Source: Callorhinus ursinus (taxonomy: Eukaryota > Chordata > Mammalia > Carnivora > Otariidae). Taken from it: a stretch of 64,000 bases of DNA. This document shows positions 11,347-23,871 of the stretch, piece by piece. The position numbers and the translations under genes are program-made. Under the pieces are notes generated by a model. It worked only from the letters and a program-made list of their open reading frames with translations. It was not told the origin of the DNA and did not search any database. Location of the stretch: contig NW_020313005.1 in the NCBI RefSeq assembly GCF_003265705.1, positions 17,552,109 to 17,616,108 on the forward strand, read 5' to 3'. Position 1 is the first letter of the stretch, and each line of letters begins with the position of its first letter.

Positions 11347-13639
11347 AAAGCAATCAAAACTGTCACACGCAGTACACCTGTTGCTTTAGAAAGTAAGGCT
11401 GTAATCTGCTGGGAAGCACAGACTCAGGTGGAGTGAAACTATTTTATCATGAGTGGCCCACACGAATAAAGGGAAGAAAGGAACATTTCTCTCCAGGTGA
11501 TAAGACCCCTCCATAATGCCACATGGATCTGCTGATCCAAAGCATGAAAAGGACAACAGTAAGAAACTAATATAATACAAGGAATGATAGATATGGTATG
11601 TAAAGTTACCATTGTATTTGTCCTAAGGTATCCATCTTTGTCAAGATAACAGTAGACATGACAATGACAGCAATTAGAAAATGACTATCTTGTCAAGAAG
11701 GGCCGCAACCTGCCCACCACTGCCACCACTCCTTGGTCATGAGAAGTCTGTGCCACCATCAAGCCCAACCTGAGCGCTTCCTCACACTTCTTCATGCCAC
11801 ATGGAACCCACGCTATATATGGGTAGACACTCTCTTGCATCTACTACCTACAGGAGAGCAAAAGAACAGCCTGTATCTGTTACAGAAAGCAACCAAAATT
11901 CACAAGAACCAGGAACACATAGAAAACAGGGCCCAAAAGTCCAGGCTATGGAGAGGACAATCAACATTAACCTATAGAGCCTCATAGTCCCAACTGGTAA
12001 GTAACTTCTAATTAACAACAGTAGCTTTTTTTTGTTATTGTTTGTAAGCATCTTTAGGGGGAGAAGTACTAACCTTGATTTGAGGAAGAGTGGAGGAAAT
12101 AAGAAGGAAAGATTTACATGAAGAAGTTGTGATTCTTTCTATGTTGTCATTGTTTATTTTTTACAAACCTCAAGCCTATATTTGTCAGATCTTTCCCAGC
12201 TAGAATGCTATAATTACTGTGCAAAGCATCTTGGAGACTAGTGTCACACTTAATATTCCCATTAATTTTAAATGGTAGTCCTTGGTACATATGTGTGGCA
12301 ATTGGTGTCATATTTTAATTAGACTTGCCCTACACCATCTGAAATTAATAATAGCTCGAATTACCAATGTAATTTATAAATTAACAGTGCCATAGCATTA
12401 GGAAATAAATTAGCTCTGGACAGCTGTTTCTGGACTGAGCTCCCGTGTCAGAGCAATGATTGGTAGAACCTCACATCTCCTGGGAGGCTGTGTACTACTA
12501 TACCACCAAAGCAAGGAAACTAAAGGACACAGGGGTCTCTACATCTCTTGTCCTTGCCTCCAACTAGAGGCCATGCATCCGCTTTAATTTCACCATCCAA
12601 ATACGTTCTTGTGTGACCACAGCAAGACTTACAAGGACCCAGCTTGGATGAACTTGTTATATGAACGTCCAAAAGAGAAGGAAGTCCGGGGGATTATAGG
12701 ACTCAAAAGCAAGTACATAAATCCTAGGGTAATCACAATCAAGAATTCATCAAGTGGCAATAGGTATACTAGTGTATGTGTAATTTTGTACATGAATATC
12801 AGGCAATCTTACGTAGGAAAGGAAGTTGGATGGCCTAAAATTTGGAGAAGCCGTATGTTCTGCATCGATCCAGATTTCTCTTACCAGAGGGAAGGGATTT
12901 ACACTTAAGTCATCCTGCAAAAAGCAATGAGGCTTAATTTTACTATCATATGTTCTTCAGACCAAGTGTAGAAATTATAGAAAAACCACAATGATTCTAC
13001 TGCTCACCAATTGTTTTATGTCTACTTTCTGATTAAATTAGGTAAAGTACATGAAAAGTAATTTGTATAGTAAAATGCTTTATACATTTTAGGTTTCATT
13101 GTTATTATTTTCCCCTTTATCCTCACATACTTTTTTTTTCCTGTAGGAGAAGCATGGATAGCAAAAACAGAGAGAAAAAGATCAGTAACATAAAAAATTA
13201 AACTCTGAACCACCAGAAATGAAATTACTATAGTTGCTGCTTAAAACAAATGAAGAATTAAACAACAACAACAACAACAAAAAACCTAAACTGAAATTTA
13301 CAGAGTTGATGATTGAATTTATAGAGTTAATGATTCAAGGAGAGTTTTCTTTGAAACAGCGATTGTGCTCTGGCTGTAAATGATCAATGCTTTATCACTC
13401 ATATGAGGAACTTACAAAGAATATTGGGAGAAAAAACAGATAAGCAGAGCATACTTTAAAGTGCATTTAAAGTGCTAAAGGAAATTCTTGGTTAAAAGCT
13501 ACCAGCGGGGAAAGGAGAAAATCACTTGATAAAATCCTATGAAAAGAAACCCTTCATGGTCAATAGCTTCTCATTTGTAAGTCTTTCTTTTCCAAAGAAA
13601 ACACATCCCTTGAGGGAAATGACACGTTCATCTTCCCAA

Positions 13640-14060
13640 AATACCCCCTCCATCATGTCACACCTCTCCAGACACTAAAAATGGCTCCCTATTTTCTATA
13701 ACATCAAACAAAAACCCCACTGCCTTATGGAAACCCTTCAACAAGTAGCCCGATCTACTCATGCTGGCTCACCTCGCACCTGTGCCGTGAGGAAGGCAAC
13801 AGGTCAACCTGGGAAAAAGCAAAAGCTTGGCATCAGACAAACCCAATCCTCTGCTTGAAGCTTCCCGAGGAGTTGACTTACGTTATTCCTCTGCGCCACC
13901 ATTGCTTGCTCTCTATGACTCACTTAGAATAATGTTACCCACCTCTAGTGGTGCCTTGAGGATGGAATGCACCGGCCATGCGGTTGGCACAGTGAAAGGC
14001 ATGTGATAAATTTTTGCAGGTGTTAGCACTGTCACCACCGTTGTCCCTACCACTGCTATT
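13640..14060 (+). repeat. Ancient L2 fragment followed by MIR-like fragment
   Basis: 13640-13790 reads like an L2 segment in sense orientation ('CATGTCACACCTCTCCAGACACTAAAAATGGCTCCC' type pattern, given here only as its start CATGTCACACC). 13810-14060 has a degenerate MIR layout: a 'GGCATCAGAC' opening and a late 'GGTTGGCACAGTG' segment. Both are diverged and the edges are approximate. Confidence 0.45.
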
Positions 14061-14190
14061 CTTTACCCTGGACAGACATCATCATTCCTTTTGCACAGAC
14101 TGCATCTATCACTCAGAGAGCTATGTTCTTTCTGTCACTGGGGCCGACACCACCTGGCTTTCAAATCCTAATTCTTCCCTGAAAACTCCC

Positions 14191-14660
14191 TGATATGGGT
14201 TGAATTGTGTCCCCCAAAAGATCTGCTGAGGCCCTGACTTTCCGCCCTGCACAGTGTGACCTTATTTGGAAACAGGTCTTTATAAAGGTAATCAAATTAA
14301 AATGAGGCATTAGAGTGGGCCTTAATCCAGTGTGACTGGTATCTTCATAAAAAGGAGAAATTTGGACACTGACAGGCACAGAGGGGAGACCGTGTGTGAA
14401 GACACACAAGGAGAAGACCACCATGGGACCACCGCGATGCCTCTACAAGCCAAGGAAAGCCGGGGATTGCTGGCAAACCACAGAAGCTAGAGGAGGCAAA
14501 GTGAAGATTCTCCCCTAGAGCAGTCGAGAGCACATGCACCAGCGAACACCTGGATTTCGGACTTCGAACTTTCAGAAGTGAGAGGCAATGTACCTGGCGT
14601 TATTTACGCCCTCTAGTGTGGGCTACTTTGTTATGGCGGCTTTGGGAAACTGACAGACAC
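14191..14660 (+). mobile_element. MLT1-type solo LTR (ERVL-MaLR)
   Basis: A full-length LTR of about 470 bp. It opens with TGATATGGGTTGAATTGTGT followed by CCCCCAAAAG, has the characteristic 'GTGTGACCTTATTTGGAAA' segment, a purine-rich middle with a degenerate 'GTGAAGACACACAAGGAGAAG' box (start only), and a terminal 'TTTGTTATGGCGGC' box. These are hallmarks of MLT1-family MaLR LTRs. No internal retroviral coding sequence is attached, so it is a solo LTR, inserted antisense to NTM. Confidence 0.88.
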
Positions 14661-14809
14661 CCTTCTGCCTCCTGTCAGTGCCAGTGGCTATCCTGCACTC
14701 TTGTTCCAGGCAGAGCCCTTCTAGGCTTTAAAACCAGAAGGGAATTAAACGCGAGAGCTTAAAGAGACATTAATGGTTATATATAACTCCATAGTTGCTA
14801 TATTAGGAC

Positions 14810-14940
14810 ATAGTCTGACTTCAGTAGAATTCCCTAGAATAGCTGTTTAAATATGGATTTCTAGATCCCACCCATACCTACTAAGTCAGAATCTTCAGGA
14901 ATGAGGAGTTTTCATTTTACTAGGAAATTGCCACATACAG
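14810..14940 (+). mobile_element. MER20/MER5-like hAT DNA transposon fragment
   Basis: A short AT-rich stretch with the order 'GGATTTCTAGATCCCACCC', 'AAGTCAGAATCTTCAGG' and 'GAGTTTTCATTTTACTAGG', matching the middle of MER20-like elements (bases around a CCCCACCC centre and a TTTGCATTT-like right arm). Ends are missing. Confidence 0.5.
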
Positions 14941-16654
14941 CCAAGTTTGGGAGTTAGCAATATCATTACATCCTTGTATCTTAATGTGGGAAACTGCAGT
15001 GCAGGGGAGTTCACATCTGGCTAGTGATGGAACACTTCGGGGTCTCCCGATGTCTGGCCCCCAGCCCCTGCAACTACGATAGCATTTTTTGGTGGCCGGT
15101 TCTTTTATGCTGTTTGCCCTGGTCTGATTTTCCAATGGAAATGAAACTCTGGAGGCAGGGACCAATCTTGGATCTCTCTGGCTCTCAAGGCACCTAGGAA
15201 GGTAGTTTACATAATCCCAAAATTTGTCAGCTTCCTATTAATTAAATGATAGACTGTAGAACTACAAGCTGAGTTCAATTAAAAGGAAAAAAAAAGTGGG
15301 GAGCTCCGTGTTGCTCACCTAATCTTCGTGTGGCTCTGTTCCCAAGGCGGTGCCACTTCTGGTAATTGTTTTTAGCAAAATATTTGTATTTCCCGACTTT
15401 AAAAAATATCATCACTATTAGTGTTCTAACAAAACAGACTTTCTCTAAATATGTGATTTTAAAAGGTTTATTGAGTGTTTAGTATAATTTATGTTTAGTC
15501 TTGGGGCCAATTATTTCCTCAGAGGAGTGCATTCTTAATTTAAAGATGTAGATCAATGAGGACGTATGATTTATCTAACAGGGTTTGTCTTACAGCCAAC
15601 TTCTTAGGAGCACAGCTATTTCATGAGGTGGAATCTGACAACCCAAGCAGGGAAAGGAAGCAAGTTGGAAATGGGATTACACCTGCCCCTCGACCCCCAA
15701 GGGAGTTTCACCTTGTCCAAAGGGTTGAGCTCAGCAGTTTATAACCAATCACAGGACAAAACCTGCCCAGCATAAGTAATACTCGCTTGGAAAAGAAAAC
15801 CCCAAGTTTCTGAGAACATAGATTGGTTCTTAAAAACCTTAATAACTGAAAATAATAATAGCCACAATTATCATTTTATTGCACCCAAGAATAAGCTTGT
15901 CAGGAGAACAGCTGTAGCTATTGGAGAGGACACAGCTGTCTCTTTACTTAATATTTTTATGGCATATATACCAGCTGAGATAAAAATCATGGGACCTCAG
16001 AAACTGAAAAAAAAATGCAGAGCACAGAATCCCAGAATTTGAGAGTTGGAATTTTTTTTTTTTCTAATTTAGATTCAAATGCTGTGACTAGTTTAGTCCT
16101 AGCTAGTACTCATGCCACTGCTTTCTTTCCCTCCCCTTTTCCATCAGGATGTTCCTATTAAACTCAGCCTGAGCTTCAGGGGCAGCTATTTCCAGGTCTG
16201 GCTGGTGGGTGTCCCCCCGGGACCTTTCTTATGAGTTGACCAGCATGGGAAGTTTTGTATTTTGTTGGAGAAAGACTTGGTTTTGTTCAGAGGCTGGGAA
16301 GTCGGGGGGACAAGAACAACGTGACAGAGGTATATTTACTGTCCCGCAGCACCAATCCCTGGGAGCCGGAGGGAATGGTTTTGAGGTGCACGTGTTAGGG
16401 CACCAATGCAGTCCCCGTGCTCCTGGACCAGGCTGGGGACACGTGGGATGCACACGGAATCCAGACAGCAACATCGACAGCAACAGGGCGAGACTCTCAG
16501 TGTTACAAAGCATTTCCAAACATGGTAATGGTATTGATTTATGCACACAGCATAGTTCCTGAGGATCTGATGTTATACAGAATTGCTGATCATGGTTATC
16601 AGCACCATTGGCCTGATTGCACCTCGGGCAGGGCTGAATTCCGGGCCCTCATGT

Positions 16655-16835
16655 GAGCCCCGGGGAATGTTCTGGCTGATAGTTCCCTTCTTGGTGCTTC
16701 AGATTCCTCCTCTGTACAATGGGGCACATGATACTACCTTGAAGGGTTACTGTGAATATTAAATAAGCAAATATGTGTAAAATACTTAGAACATAGCAGG
16801 TTCTCAGTAGATAGTAGCTATCACTGATACCACAA
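16655..16835 (+). repeat. MIR SINE fragment
   Basis: Shows the conserved MIR core and tail order: 'TTCCTCCTCTGTACAATGGGG', shortened here to TCTGTACAATGGGG, then 'GGGTTACTGTGAATATTAAAT' type sequence and 'TACTTAGAACATAGCAGG'. Old and diverged, and antisense to NTM. Confidence 0.75.
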
Positions 16836-17154
16836 CTCCGTTTGAGCACATTTTAATATACAAGATCCTCGATACAAGAAAATCTCAATGTAGAGATGAA
16901 AGAATAATCAGATCTCTGCTTTTCTAGTAGGAATTTAATAATAATAAACTTTACAAAGGATTCACCACAGATCCTTTAATGAGAAAGTTCTACTCCCTTC
17001 ACTTAAAATAGGATTTGATTTACAAGGAATACAGATTCTTGGGATCATTTCTTCTAGGAAAGCTGGTGTAGCTGTACAGCCTGTGTGAGACCTGCTGAGG
17101 GTTTGAGAAATGTCTCTAATTTCACAAGTAAGAATAAAAGGAGACATAGATATA

Positions 17155-17260
17155 GATACATAATCATCTATAGATGCTAAGTGAAAAATTTCATGTCTAT
17201 ATTATATCTAATCTTTTTATATTATCTATATGTAGATAATATATCTATCTATATCATCTT
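17155..17260. repeat. AT-rich low-complexity tract with hairpin
   Basis: GATA/TATC-rich DNA. A perfect 10-bp inverted repeat (17219-17228 with 17233-17242, 4-base loop TATG) lies inside it. Confidence 0.8.
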
Positions 17261-17935
17261 TCTCTTTGACCTTTCCCTTGGATACAGAGACTATGGCTGA
17301 CAGAAAAGAGAGTCTGAGGGTCTCTCCAAAAACAAGCAAATTTATAACATATCTTTCAGAAAAAGAGTTCTAGGGGGCCCAACATGCCTGTGTTAGCCCT
17401 GAGGCACAGCCTCATTCACTGAAAAAGTTACTCTTGGTAGCAACATAGGAACCACCGTGGAAAACAGGACAGACTGACTTGTTCTAAACAGCTTCCACTA
17501 TGGAAAAGGGCTCCTCCTGAAACATGGTAGTGTTTGTTGCTAGAGAGCTGGGAGCTACGACTGTGGAGTGTACAACACGTGGCAACGTCCCCATGCCATT
17601 ACCTCCTTGCCAGTCTCAGATCTGTATCGATGTCACATGGCCTCTTCTTCTACCTGGGAAACTTACCTCATCATTTCCCTCAGCTTTCTGTTAGACACCT
17701 AAAAATTGGTTGTTCAGAGCAACATCAGCTGGTCACAGCATCTCTTGTACCATGTCCTACACACAAAAGATACCATCCCCCAGGCAGCGTCTATGCTTGT
17801 TATCTTCTCTGCTTAAGATCGAAATGCAAATCGAGAGTTGAAAAATTAATCTATTAACCTGATTCCATCATAAAGCAATAGAGACTCAATTAAAATATTA
17901 CATAAACTGATGCCAACTATAAATTCCATGTCTGT

Positions 17936-17936
<1 letters not shown>

Positions 17937-17984
<48 letters not shown>
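17937..17984. repeat. (TATC)12 tetranucleotide microsatellite
   Basis: Twelve uninterrupted TATC units, a likely length-polymorphic marker. Confidence 0.95.
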
Positions 17985-18040
17985 AAGATAATAGGGAGAC
18001 ACTTAGCATAGATCCCAGCATATAGTAAGATATCAGTTGA

Positions 18041-18240
18041 GGGGTGTCTGGGTGGCTCAATTGATTAAGCTTCTGACTCTTGATTTCAGTTTAGGTCATG
18101 ATCTCGGGGTCATGAGATAGAGCCCTGCATCGGGCTCCACACGGGGCATGGAGCCTGCTTAAGATTCTCTCTCTGCCCCTCCCTGCCCTTCATGCATTTT
18201 CTCTCTCTTCCTCTAAAAAACAAAGAAACAAACAAAACCT
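18041..18240 (+). mobile_element. CAN-SINE (older SINEC subfamily), plus strand
   Basis: Carnivore tRNA-Lys-derived SINE. The head is GGGGTGTCTGGGTGGCTCAA, the tRNA-related part ends near 'GAGATAGAGCCCTGCATCGGG', shown here only as ATAGAGCCCTGCATCGGG, and it is followed by a CT-rich segment and an A-rich tail. It has the 'TGACTCTTGATTTCAG' variant of an older subfamily, unlike the 'CTGCCTTCGGCTCAGG' type elsewhere in the window. It is the left arm of an inverted pair with the element at 18315-18507. Confidence 0.9.
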
Positions 18241-18270
18241 CATTTGACCTCATTTGATAGTGGAAACTAT

Positions 18271-18303
<33 letters not shown>

Positions 18304-18309
18304 ACACAT
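18271..18309. repeat. (CA)n microsatellite between two SINEs
   Basis: Fourteen CA units, one TA interruption, then five more CA-like units. Confidence 0.95.
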
Positions 18310-18314
18310 GTTTT

Positions 18315-18507
18315 AAAGATTTTATTTATTTTATTTGTCATAGAGAGAGAGAGAGGGAGCAAGCACAGGCAGGGGGAGCGGCAGGCAGAGGGAGAAGCAG
18401 GCCCCCCGCTGAGCAGGGAGCCTGATGTGGGGCTCCATCCCAGGACTCCAGCATCATGACCTGAGCTGAAGGCAGTCGCTTAACTGACTGAGCCACCCAA
18501 GCGTCCC
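18315..18507 (-). mobile_element. CAN-SINE, minus strand
   Basis: Read on the plus strand it starts with the tail complement AAGATTTTATTTATTTTA and ends with the head complement 'TGACTGAGCCACCCAAGCG'. It is oriented opposite to the SINE at 18041-18240, only about 75 bp away. Confidence 0.93.
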
Positions 18508-19384
18508 AGTATATATATACTTTGAATATGCATGACTATGCATGTATAAAATGTAATCTATAATTGTACAGATATATAGAAGTGCAAAAAAATAATTTCC
18601 TTAATTTTTTCAGTTTTGAAACTTTCTGGGAATAATCATTAGTGATGTATTTAAAAGGAGCTAAAGCCCAAAATGTAATTATATGAAAATGAGCCCTGGG
18701 TCGCTGCAGGGCCAAGCCCTGTGTATCTCTGCAGCCTATCCCTTCCCCTAATGACATGACACTAGTTCTCTGCGCAGATGCGGCTTCAGCAGCCGGCTGG
18801 GCCCTGGGTGTGCCTTTTGACAAAGACTGTCAGCTCGGTTATGCATGCAGACCCTCTATTATGGGTGATGATACCAGAGTCAGAAAGCACACAGCTGGAT
18901 GTTTGGAGTTTGCAGCTTGATGTCTGGAACCTGGGTATTTGCAGCAGTGCAGCTGATGGCTGCTAAAAAAAATAAAATAAAAATAAATAAAGAAATCAGC
19001 TTTTGATTTGTAAACTCAGCCAACTTGATCTGAAAGACATTGATAGGAGATAAATATAGAACTCCGCAGTGTCATATTACCTCAGGATCTTGGCTGTTTG
19101 CTTTCTCTTTTTCTAAATCTCTAGAGATGTAAGTCAGTACTGAGTGCTGAGAAATGTGAAGGATTTAATTGGTTTGAAATTTCCTGCTCAGGTTAATTTA
19201 AGGAAATTATTTTTACTTGAGAGGCTCCTAATGGGTTAAGTCTCTCCTAACACCAGCACGCACACCCTCAGGTCAGAAGTCCACTTACAGAGTCCTCTTC
19301 ATCACCTGGTTCTGAACTGCCTTGGAAAAGCAGAGCATTTTCTACACTCAGCCTGCAATTTACTCATGAAGACATTTTCTAGAT

Positions 19385-19530
19385 TAAGAGCAGGAGTTCT
19401 TAATCTGAGAACCGTGGAACTCTAACCCCAGGAGGTTTTGAACCTTAAGAAATGACATGATGCATATGCACATATGTGTGTATATTTTCCTTAATGAAGG
19501 ATTCTATACCTTTTTGAAAAAGATTAATAT
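19385..19530. repeat. Possible old hAT-type (MER-like) fragment
   Basis: The start 'GGAGTTCTTAATCTGAGAACCG' (core GTTCTTAATCTGAGAACC) followed by 'GTATATTTTCC' resembles nonautonomous Charlie elements that begin 'GTTCTTAACCTGGGATCC'. The right terminus was not identified. Confidence 0.35.
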
Positions 19531-20337
19531 CTACACGTCCATGTTTCTTTTGTTCATCCTCCAATGACAATTCAGAATCAAATCTCTACAACCCCCAGCC
19601 CCACAAAGAAAAAACAGAAAACCTCCTCAAAATGTAACTGATGATGGGAAAGACATAACTCTAGAAGAAAAAGCATAGCCTTGTGCACATTTCATTAACT
19701 ATTGTGGAGGATGGGGAGAGAAGTAACTTATAAATAATCCTTTTGAGGAATAGTTATGCAGATCCGAAGAGTTCTTTTTTCACTAAAAGAGGGGAGTGCT
19801 TACCAATACTTTGGGTGAAAAGAACAAAGTGTGCAGAGTCTGCCCATTCCCACAGAGCCCCATGACCACAGGTGATTAACAAGGTGCCCACTGTACATGG
19901 AGGGAGGAAGGACAAGGCCTTCCCTTCACATGCAGCATTCTCAGATGCAGAGCAGAATGAAGGCTTTCCTGAAGAATTCCATTTATGGGTGACTATATCA
20001 AGCCAACAGTCAATGACCATTTGGGGGAAAGGAGGGAGCAGAAAAGGTGGGGTGGGGTCATATCTATAGTTAAGGTAATCTAATATATATATTCAGATTA
20101 GATCATCATGGGAGACTACAAAGTACCACCCATACCGGAGATGTAAATACTATCCATGCATTTCCAACTGGCATGGAGTTAAAGAATGTGTGTAAGAGAA
20201 TACCTTGAGAAAATCACATGGAAATACCCATAGAACGGCAGGAAGCCTATTGGTATAGGATGATATGGGCCAAGAGAGAAGGGGAGATGTAGCTGAAAAC
20301 TTTTGTATTTACTATATTTGATTATAGGCTTCGAATA

Positions 20338-20430
20338 CATACATATATATCTTATATATTACATATGTGTATATTACATATATGTATTTTATATATAATA
20401 TACACATGTATATATGTATATATATAATCT
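20338..20430. repeat. AT/TATG-rich low-complexity tract
   Basis: Nearly 90 bases of alternating TA and CATA motifs. Confidence 0.85.
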
Positions 20431-20799
20431 TGCAAATAGTTCTCAAAATCTACCCACCACCCAAGCTACTTGCTACCATATCATGCTGCCTGCAATGCCT
20501 CACCTGGCCTTGCCCACCTGTCTGTTCTTAGTATTCCACTATACATGGGTGGAATTTTCAAGCACCTAAAATCTATGAAAAGAGAGAGTGTATGGAAAAG
20601 AAAATAAAAGAGAAGAAAAGAAAAGAAGAGTTGACTTACTCTTCTGTTAGTGACACTACTAATATTTCCTTCTACCTCTCTTCCTTTCAAATAACATCTA
20701 AAAATAGGCATTGCACACATGGGTCCCAGATGAAATGCACTGTATGTAAACAAGACAACCATGATCTACTGGAATAAACACGGTGTTTTTGAATCCTGA

Positions 20800-20990
20800 T
20801 TATGGTTATTTCTCTCGGCAATTAGTTAACTTTGAGTAAATTACCAAGCCCCAGTTCCCTCATTACTAAAATGTGAAGACTTCTTATTACTCATTGGTTG
20901 GGTCTGAGAATTATAGAAGAGACTTTGTGCAGAGGTACAGAAGGGGGATTGACACATGGAAGATGATCAATAAAGGTTAGAAGAAACCAA
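20800..20990 (+). repeat. MIR SINE fragment
   Basis: Degenerate MIR: 'CCAGTTCCCTCATTACTAAAA' core (TTCCCTCATTACTAAAATG), 'GGTCTGAGAATTATAGAAG', then 'GAAGATGATCAATAAAGG' tail. Confidence 0.6.
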
Positions 20991-21129
20991 CTATAGGAAA
21001 GAAGATACTCAATCCATAAATCAGGGTCACTCTGCTACATCTATCCCCTCTCCCAGGCCAATCTATACTTTGAAACCTCCTTCCTACATTTTAAATTACC
21101 AGCTATGCTCATAATTTCCAGATGTACAT

Positions 21130-22050
21130 TGCCAACCCCAGGAGGCTCTGTTGAGCTCTCGGCCCACTGAATGCCTCATCTGTAAGTCTCACAGACACCA
21201 TGGGCTGAGTTCACGGTCTTGCCCTTCAAACCTGCTCTCACCCCATATCCACTCATCTCTGTTGCTGGCACAGCTAACTCCCCACTCTCCTAAGATAAAA
21301 AAAAAAAAAAGAGGGTCACATGTGATTCTTCTCTTTCTCTCACTCCTCACCCTCAGTCAACAAACCCTATTGTTTTTACCTTCTTTAGAGGTTTCAAATC
21401 TATTTACTTCTTTTCCTTATCATTGTTAACTGTCTTAATTCAGGTGTCCATTATCTACTGCGGATTATATTAGTACCCTCTTTACTGATCTCCCTGCTTC
21501 TAGCTCATTATTTTTATTTTTGTCCAATAATTGCCAAAAATAAAAATCAGTGCCACCCCAGCTTAAATCCTTTCACTGCTCCACATTCCTCCTTGATGTG
21601 GCATATATAGGCTTCTTATCAGCTGGCTGTTGTCTATATCTCCAGATTTTTTCTCACCAACTCCTTTCTCCCTACATCCACTGGACACACTGGCAAAGTT
21701 CCTAAAACACTAGGCTATTGATCTGTTCCTTTGTACCTTCTTCTCTGCCTGGGATCTAATACCCCTTTGTCCACTTTAAAATGTCTGTGCATCCTTCAAA
21801 ACCATCTTACATATCATTCCTCTGGGAACACTTTCTTGACATTCAAAGTTCCTTGCTTCCTTTCTACCCAGCTTATTTTTTGGGTTTGTTTCGAGTGTTG
21901 TACTAATCACACTGCATTGTTATGTATTTACATATGTTTACCCATCTGGACTCAAATTCTCAGGAAGAAAGGAACTCTTATTTGTTTCTATATCTCTAAT
22001 ATCTATAGCAGTGTTTAACACAGAGAGGGCACCAAATGATCATATGGTCA
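21130..22050 (+). repeat. L2 LINE 3' portion
   Basis: Long diverged L2 segment in sense orientation, antisense to NTM. Landmarks in order: 'TCCTTTCACTGCTCCACATTC', shortened to TTTCACTGCTCCACATTC, then 'TTCTTCTCTGCCTGGGATC', 'CATCCTTCAAAACCATCTTA', 'TCTGGGAACACTTTCTTGA' and a terminal 'GAGGGCACCAAATGATC' that corresponds to the L2 end. An A run at 21298-21311 interrupts it. Confidence 0.75.
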
Positions 22051-22091
22051 GAGACTGAATGGCTGTTCTGGCTATCATAATGAACTATTTA

Positions 22092-22295
22092 TTTTTTAAA
22101 AGATTTTATTTACTTATTTATTTGACAGAGAGAGAGAGAGCGAAAGCAAGTGCACAAGAAGGGGAGGGACAGGCAGAGGGAGAAGCAGGCTCCCCGCAGA
22201 GCAGAGAGCCCCACACGGGGCTTGATCCCAAGACCCTGGGATCATGACCTGAGCTGAAGGCAGATGCTTAACAGACTGAGCCACCCAGGTGCCCC
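22092..22295 (-). mobile_element. CAN-SINE, minus strand, with perfect 16-bp TSD
   Basis: Complete element from tail (AAAAGATTTTATTTAC on plus) to head complement (GAGCCACCCAGGTGCCC). It is flanked by identical direct repeats CATAATGAACTATTTA at 22076-22091 and 22296-22311, proving retroposition. Confidence 0.96.
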
Positions 22296-23118
22296 CATAA
22301 TGAACTATTTAAAACCTTCTTTGATGACTTTTGAGAAAATAACTGTTTTTTAAGGTCTATTTTTTAAGATTTATTTTTCTTCCTTCTGATAAAGGCTGGA
22401 CATCTCAAATCTCCTTAAGTTAAAGAATTTTTCCCCCACATTTCCTCAGGGGAACTAAAAAAGCCTTCATCAAGCTAGGGCTGGAGTGAATAAGAGCTGG
22501 GTTTGGCCATCTCCACAAATATCCTTAGTTAAAAGCTCTTGTAACTAATGTCCCTGCTTCCTCTGAATGAGTTAGGATCCAGCGTGCCCTAATCAGAAGT
22601 GTCTCAGAGAGCTTTCTTATGTCATCGTCAATTTGGATGAATTTTTTCCGACTGGAATCAGCTTGGTGATTCAGCTCTGCCTATATGTAATTAGTGGTGG
22701 AATGATTGCAGGCAATGTGATTAGGCTTTTTACCTTCCTGGGACAGGCAGGAAAAAAAGTGCTGTCATCAACACAAAGTGGGCCTCAACAGGAGAAGGGG
22801 GAGCCTTTGCAGTAGAAACAGCACCGCCAGCCAGCGCTACATACAATAAGCAGCACCACGTCTGGGACGGAAGCTAGCACTCAGGGATGTGGTTTCAAGC
22901 AATGGCTGCTTCTGTTGAGAAAATCCTGAACTCCACCTCATAAAGCAATGCCATTCTGTAGCACCAGAACCAGCCTGAGCTCTCCTCCTCACCTGCTTCA
23001 TGAAGTCTGAAACCAAAATGCACAAAGCGACTGAACCAATCTCTGTTCTCATGCATGTGCTCATGTGACTTCCCTGCCCTCCTTCCTTCTCAGGGTCCAG
23101 GGGCCGGACTTGCCACTT

Positions 23119-23169
23119 ACCTCCATCTGTCCTCAACTGCTTCTCACCTCCATCTGTCCTCAACTGCTT
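23119..23169. repeat. 27-bp tandem duplication
   Basis: A 24-base block starting ACCTCCATCTGTCC and ending CAACTGCTT occurs at 23119-23142 and again, identical, at 23146-23169. Confidence 0.95.
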
Positions 23170-23871
23170 TACTCAGTCTGCATTAGCTCCCACTCCTCTG
23201 GCCTTCTTCAAACCTAGCAACTCTCTTCCTTCCCCACAGTTCCAAGAGATGGAATAAAGGAACATTTTACTTTATCACTGACCAAAATGTCACTGGTTCT
23301 TGAATTGAAAGAATTAACCACCTGAACTGATGGGCCATAAGTTTTTCTTTCTTTCTGTTCCAATTCTCTCCTTCAGGAGCCTCACAGCCACGTCTAAGCC
23401 TTGACTAGCACCTTCCATGGTGCAGTGGGCAAGTGGACAGGAGCTCATGAAGCCAGTCATAGCCAGTGGCTGCTGAAGGTAGGGTTGAGAGAAAGAGAGA
23501 GAGAGAGAGAGGTAGAGAGGCAGAGAGGGAAAAGGAGGGGAGGAGTGTGTGAGACAGCCAGAGCATAAGCAGATGATAAAATTACACGTCAAACAACAAA
23601 GAAAGCAAGCAGAATGCAAGTGTTTTGCTAAAGGCTATTATCCAGTTGCTTAGGTAAATCAGATTCTCGCTCCCATGACTACTGTGTTCTCATCAAAGCT
23701 CAAGCCTCTGTCACCACTCTGGAAGTAGTTAGACACAATGACTCTTTTGTATGAAGCCTGTGGAAGCAGCTGGACTGAACAGCACTGGAGCATCCTACTA
23801 CGCTTTTAAGATCTGGCATTGGCTAGAATAACCCACTCTTTCCAAGAGACCCTCCTACCCAATCCTCTGGA

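Noticed and set aside
23119..23169. Direct repeats as a CRISPR-like or attachment structure
   Set aside because: Only two adjacent units of a simple tandem duplication in a mammalian intron, with no spacer structure.
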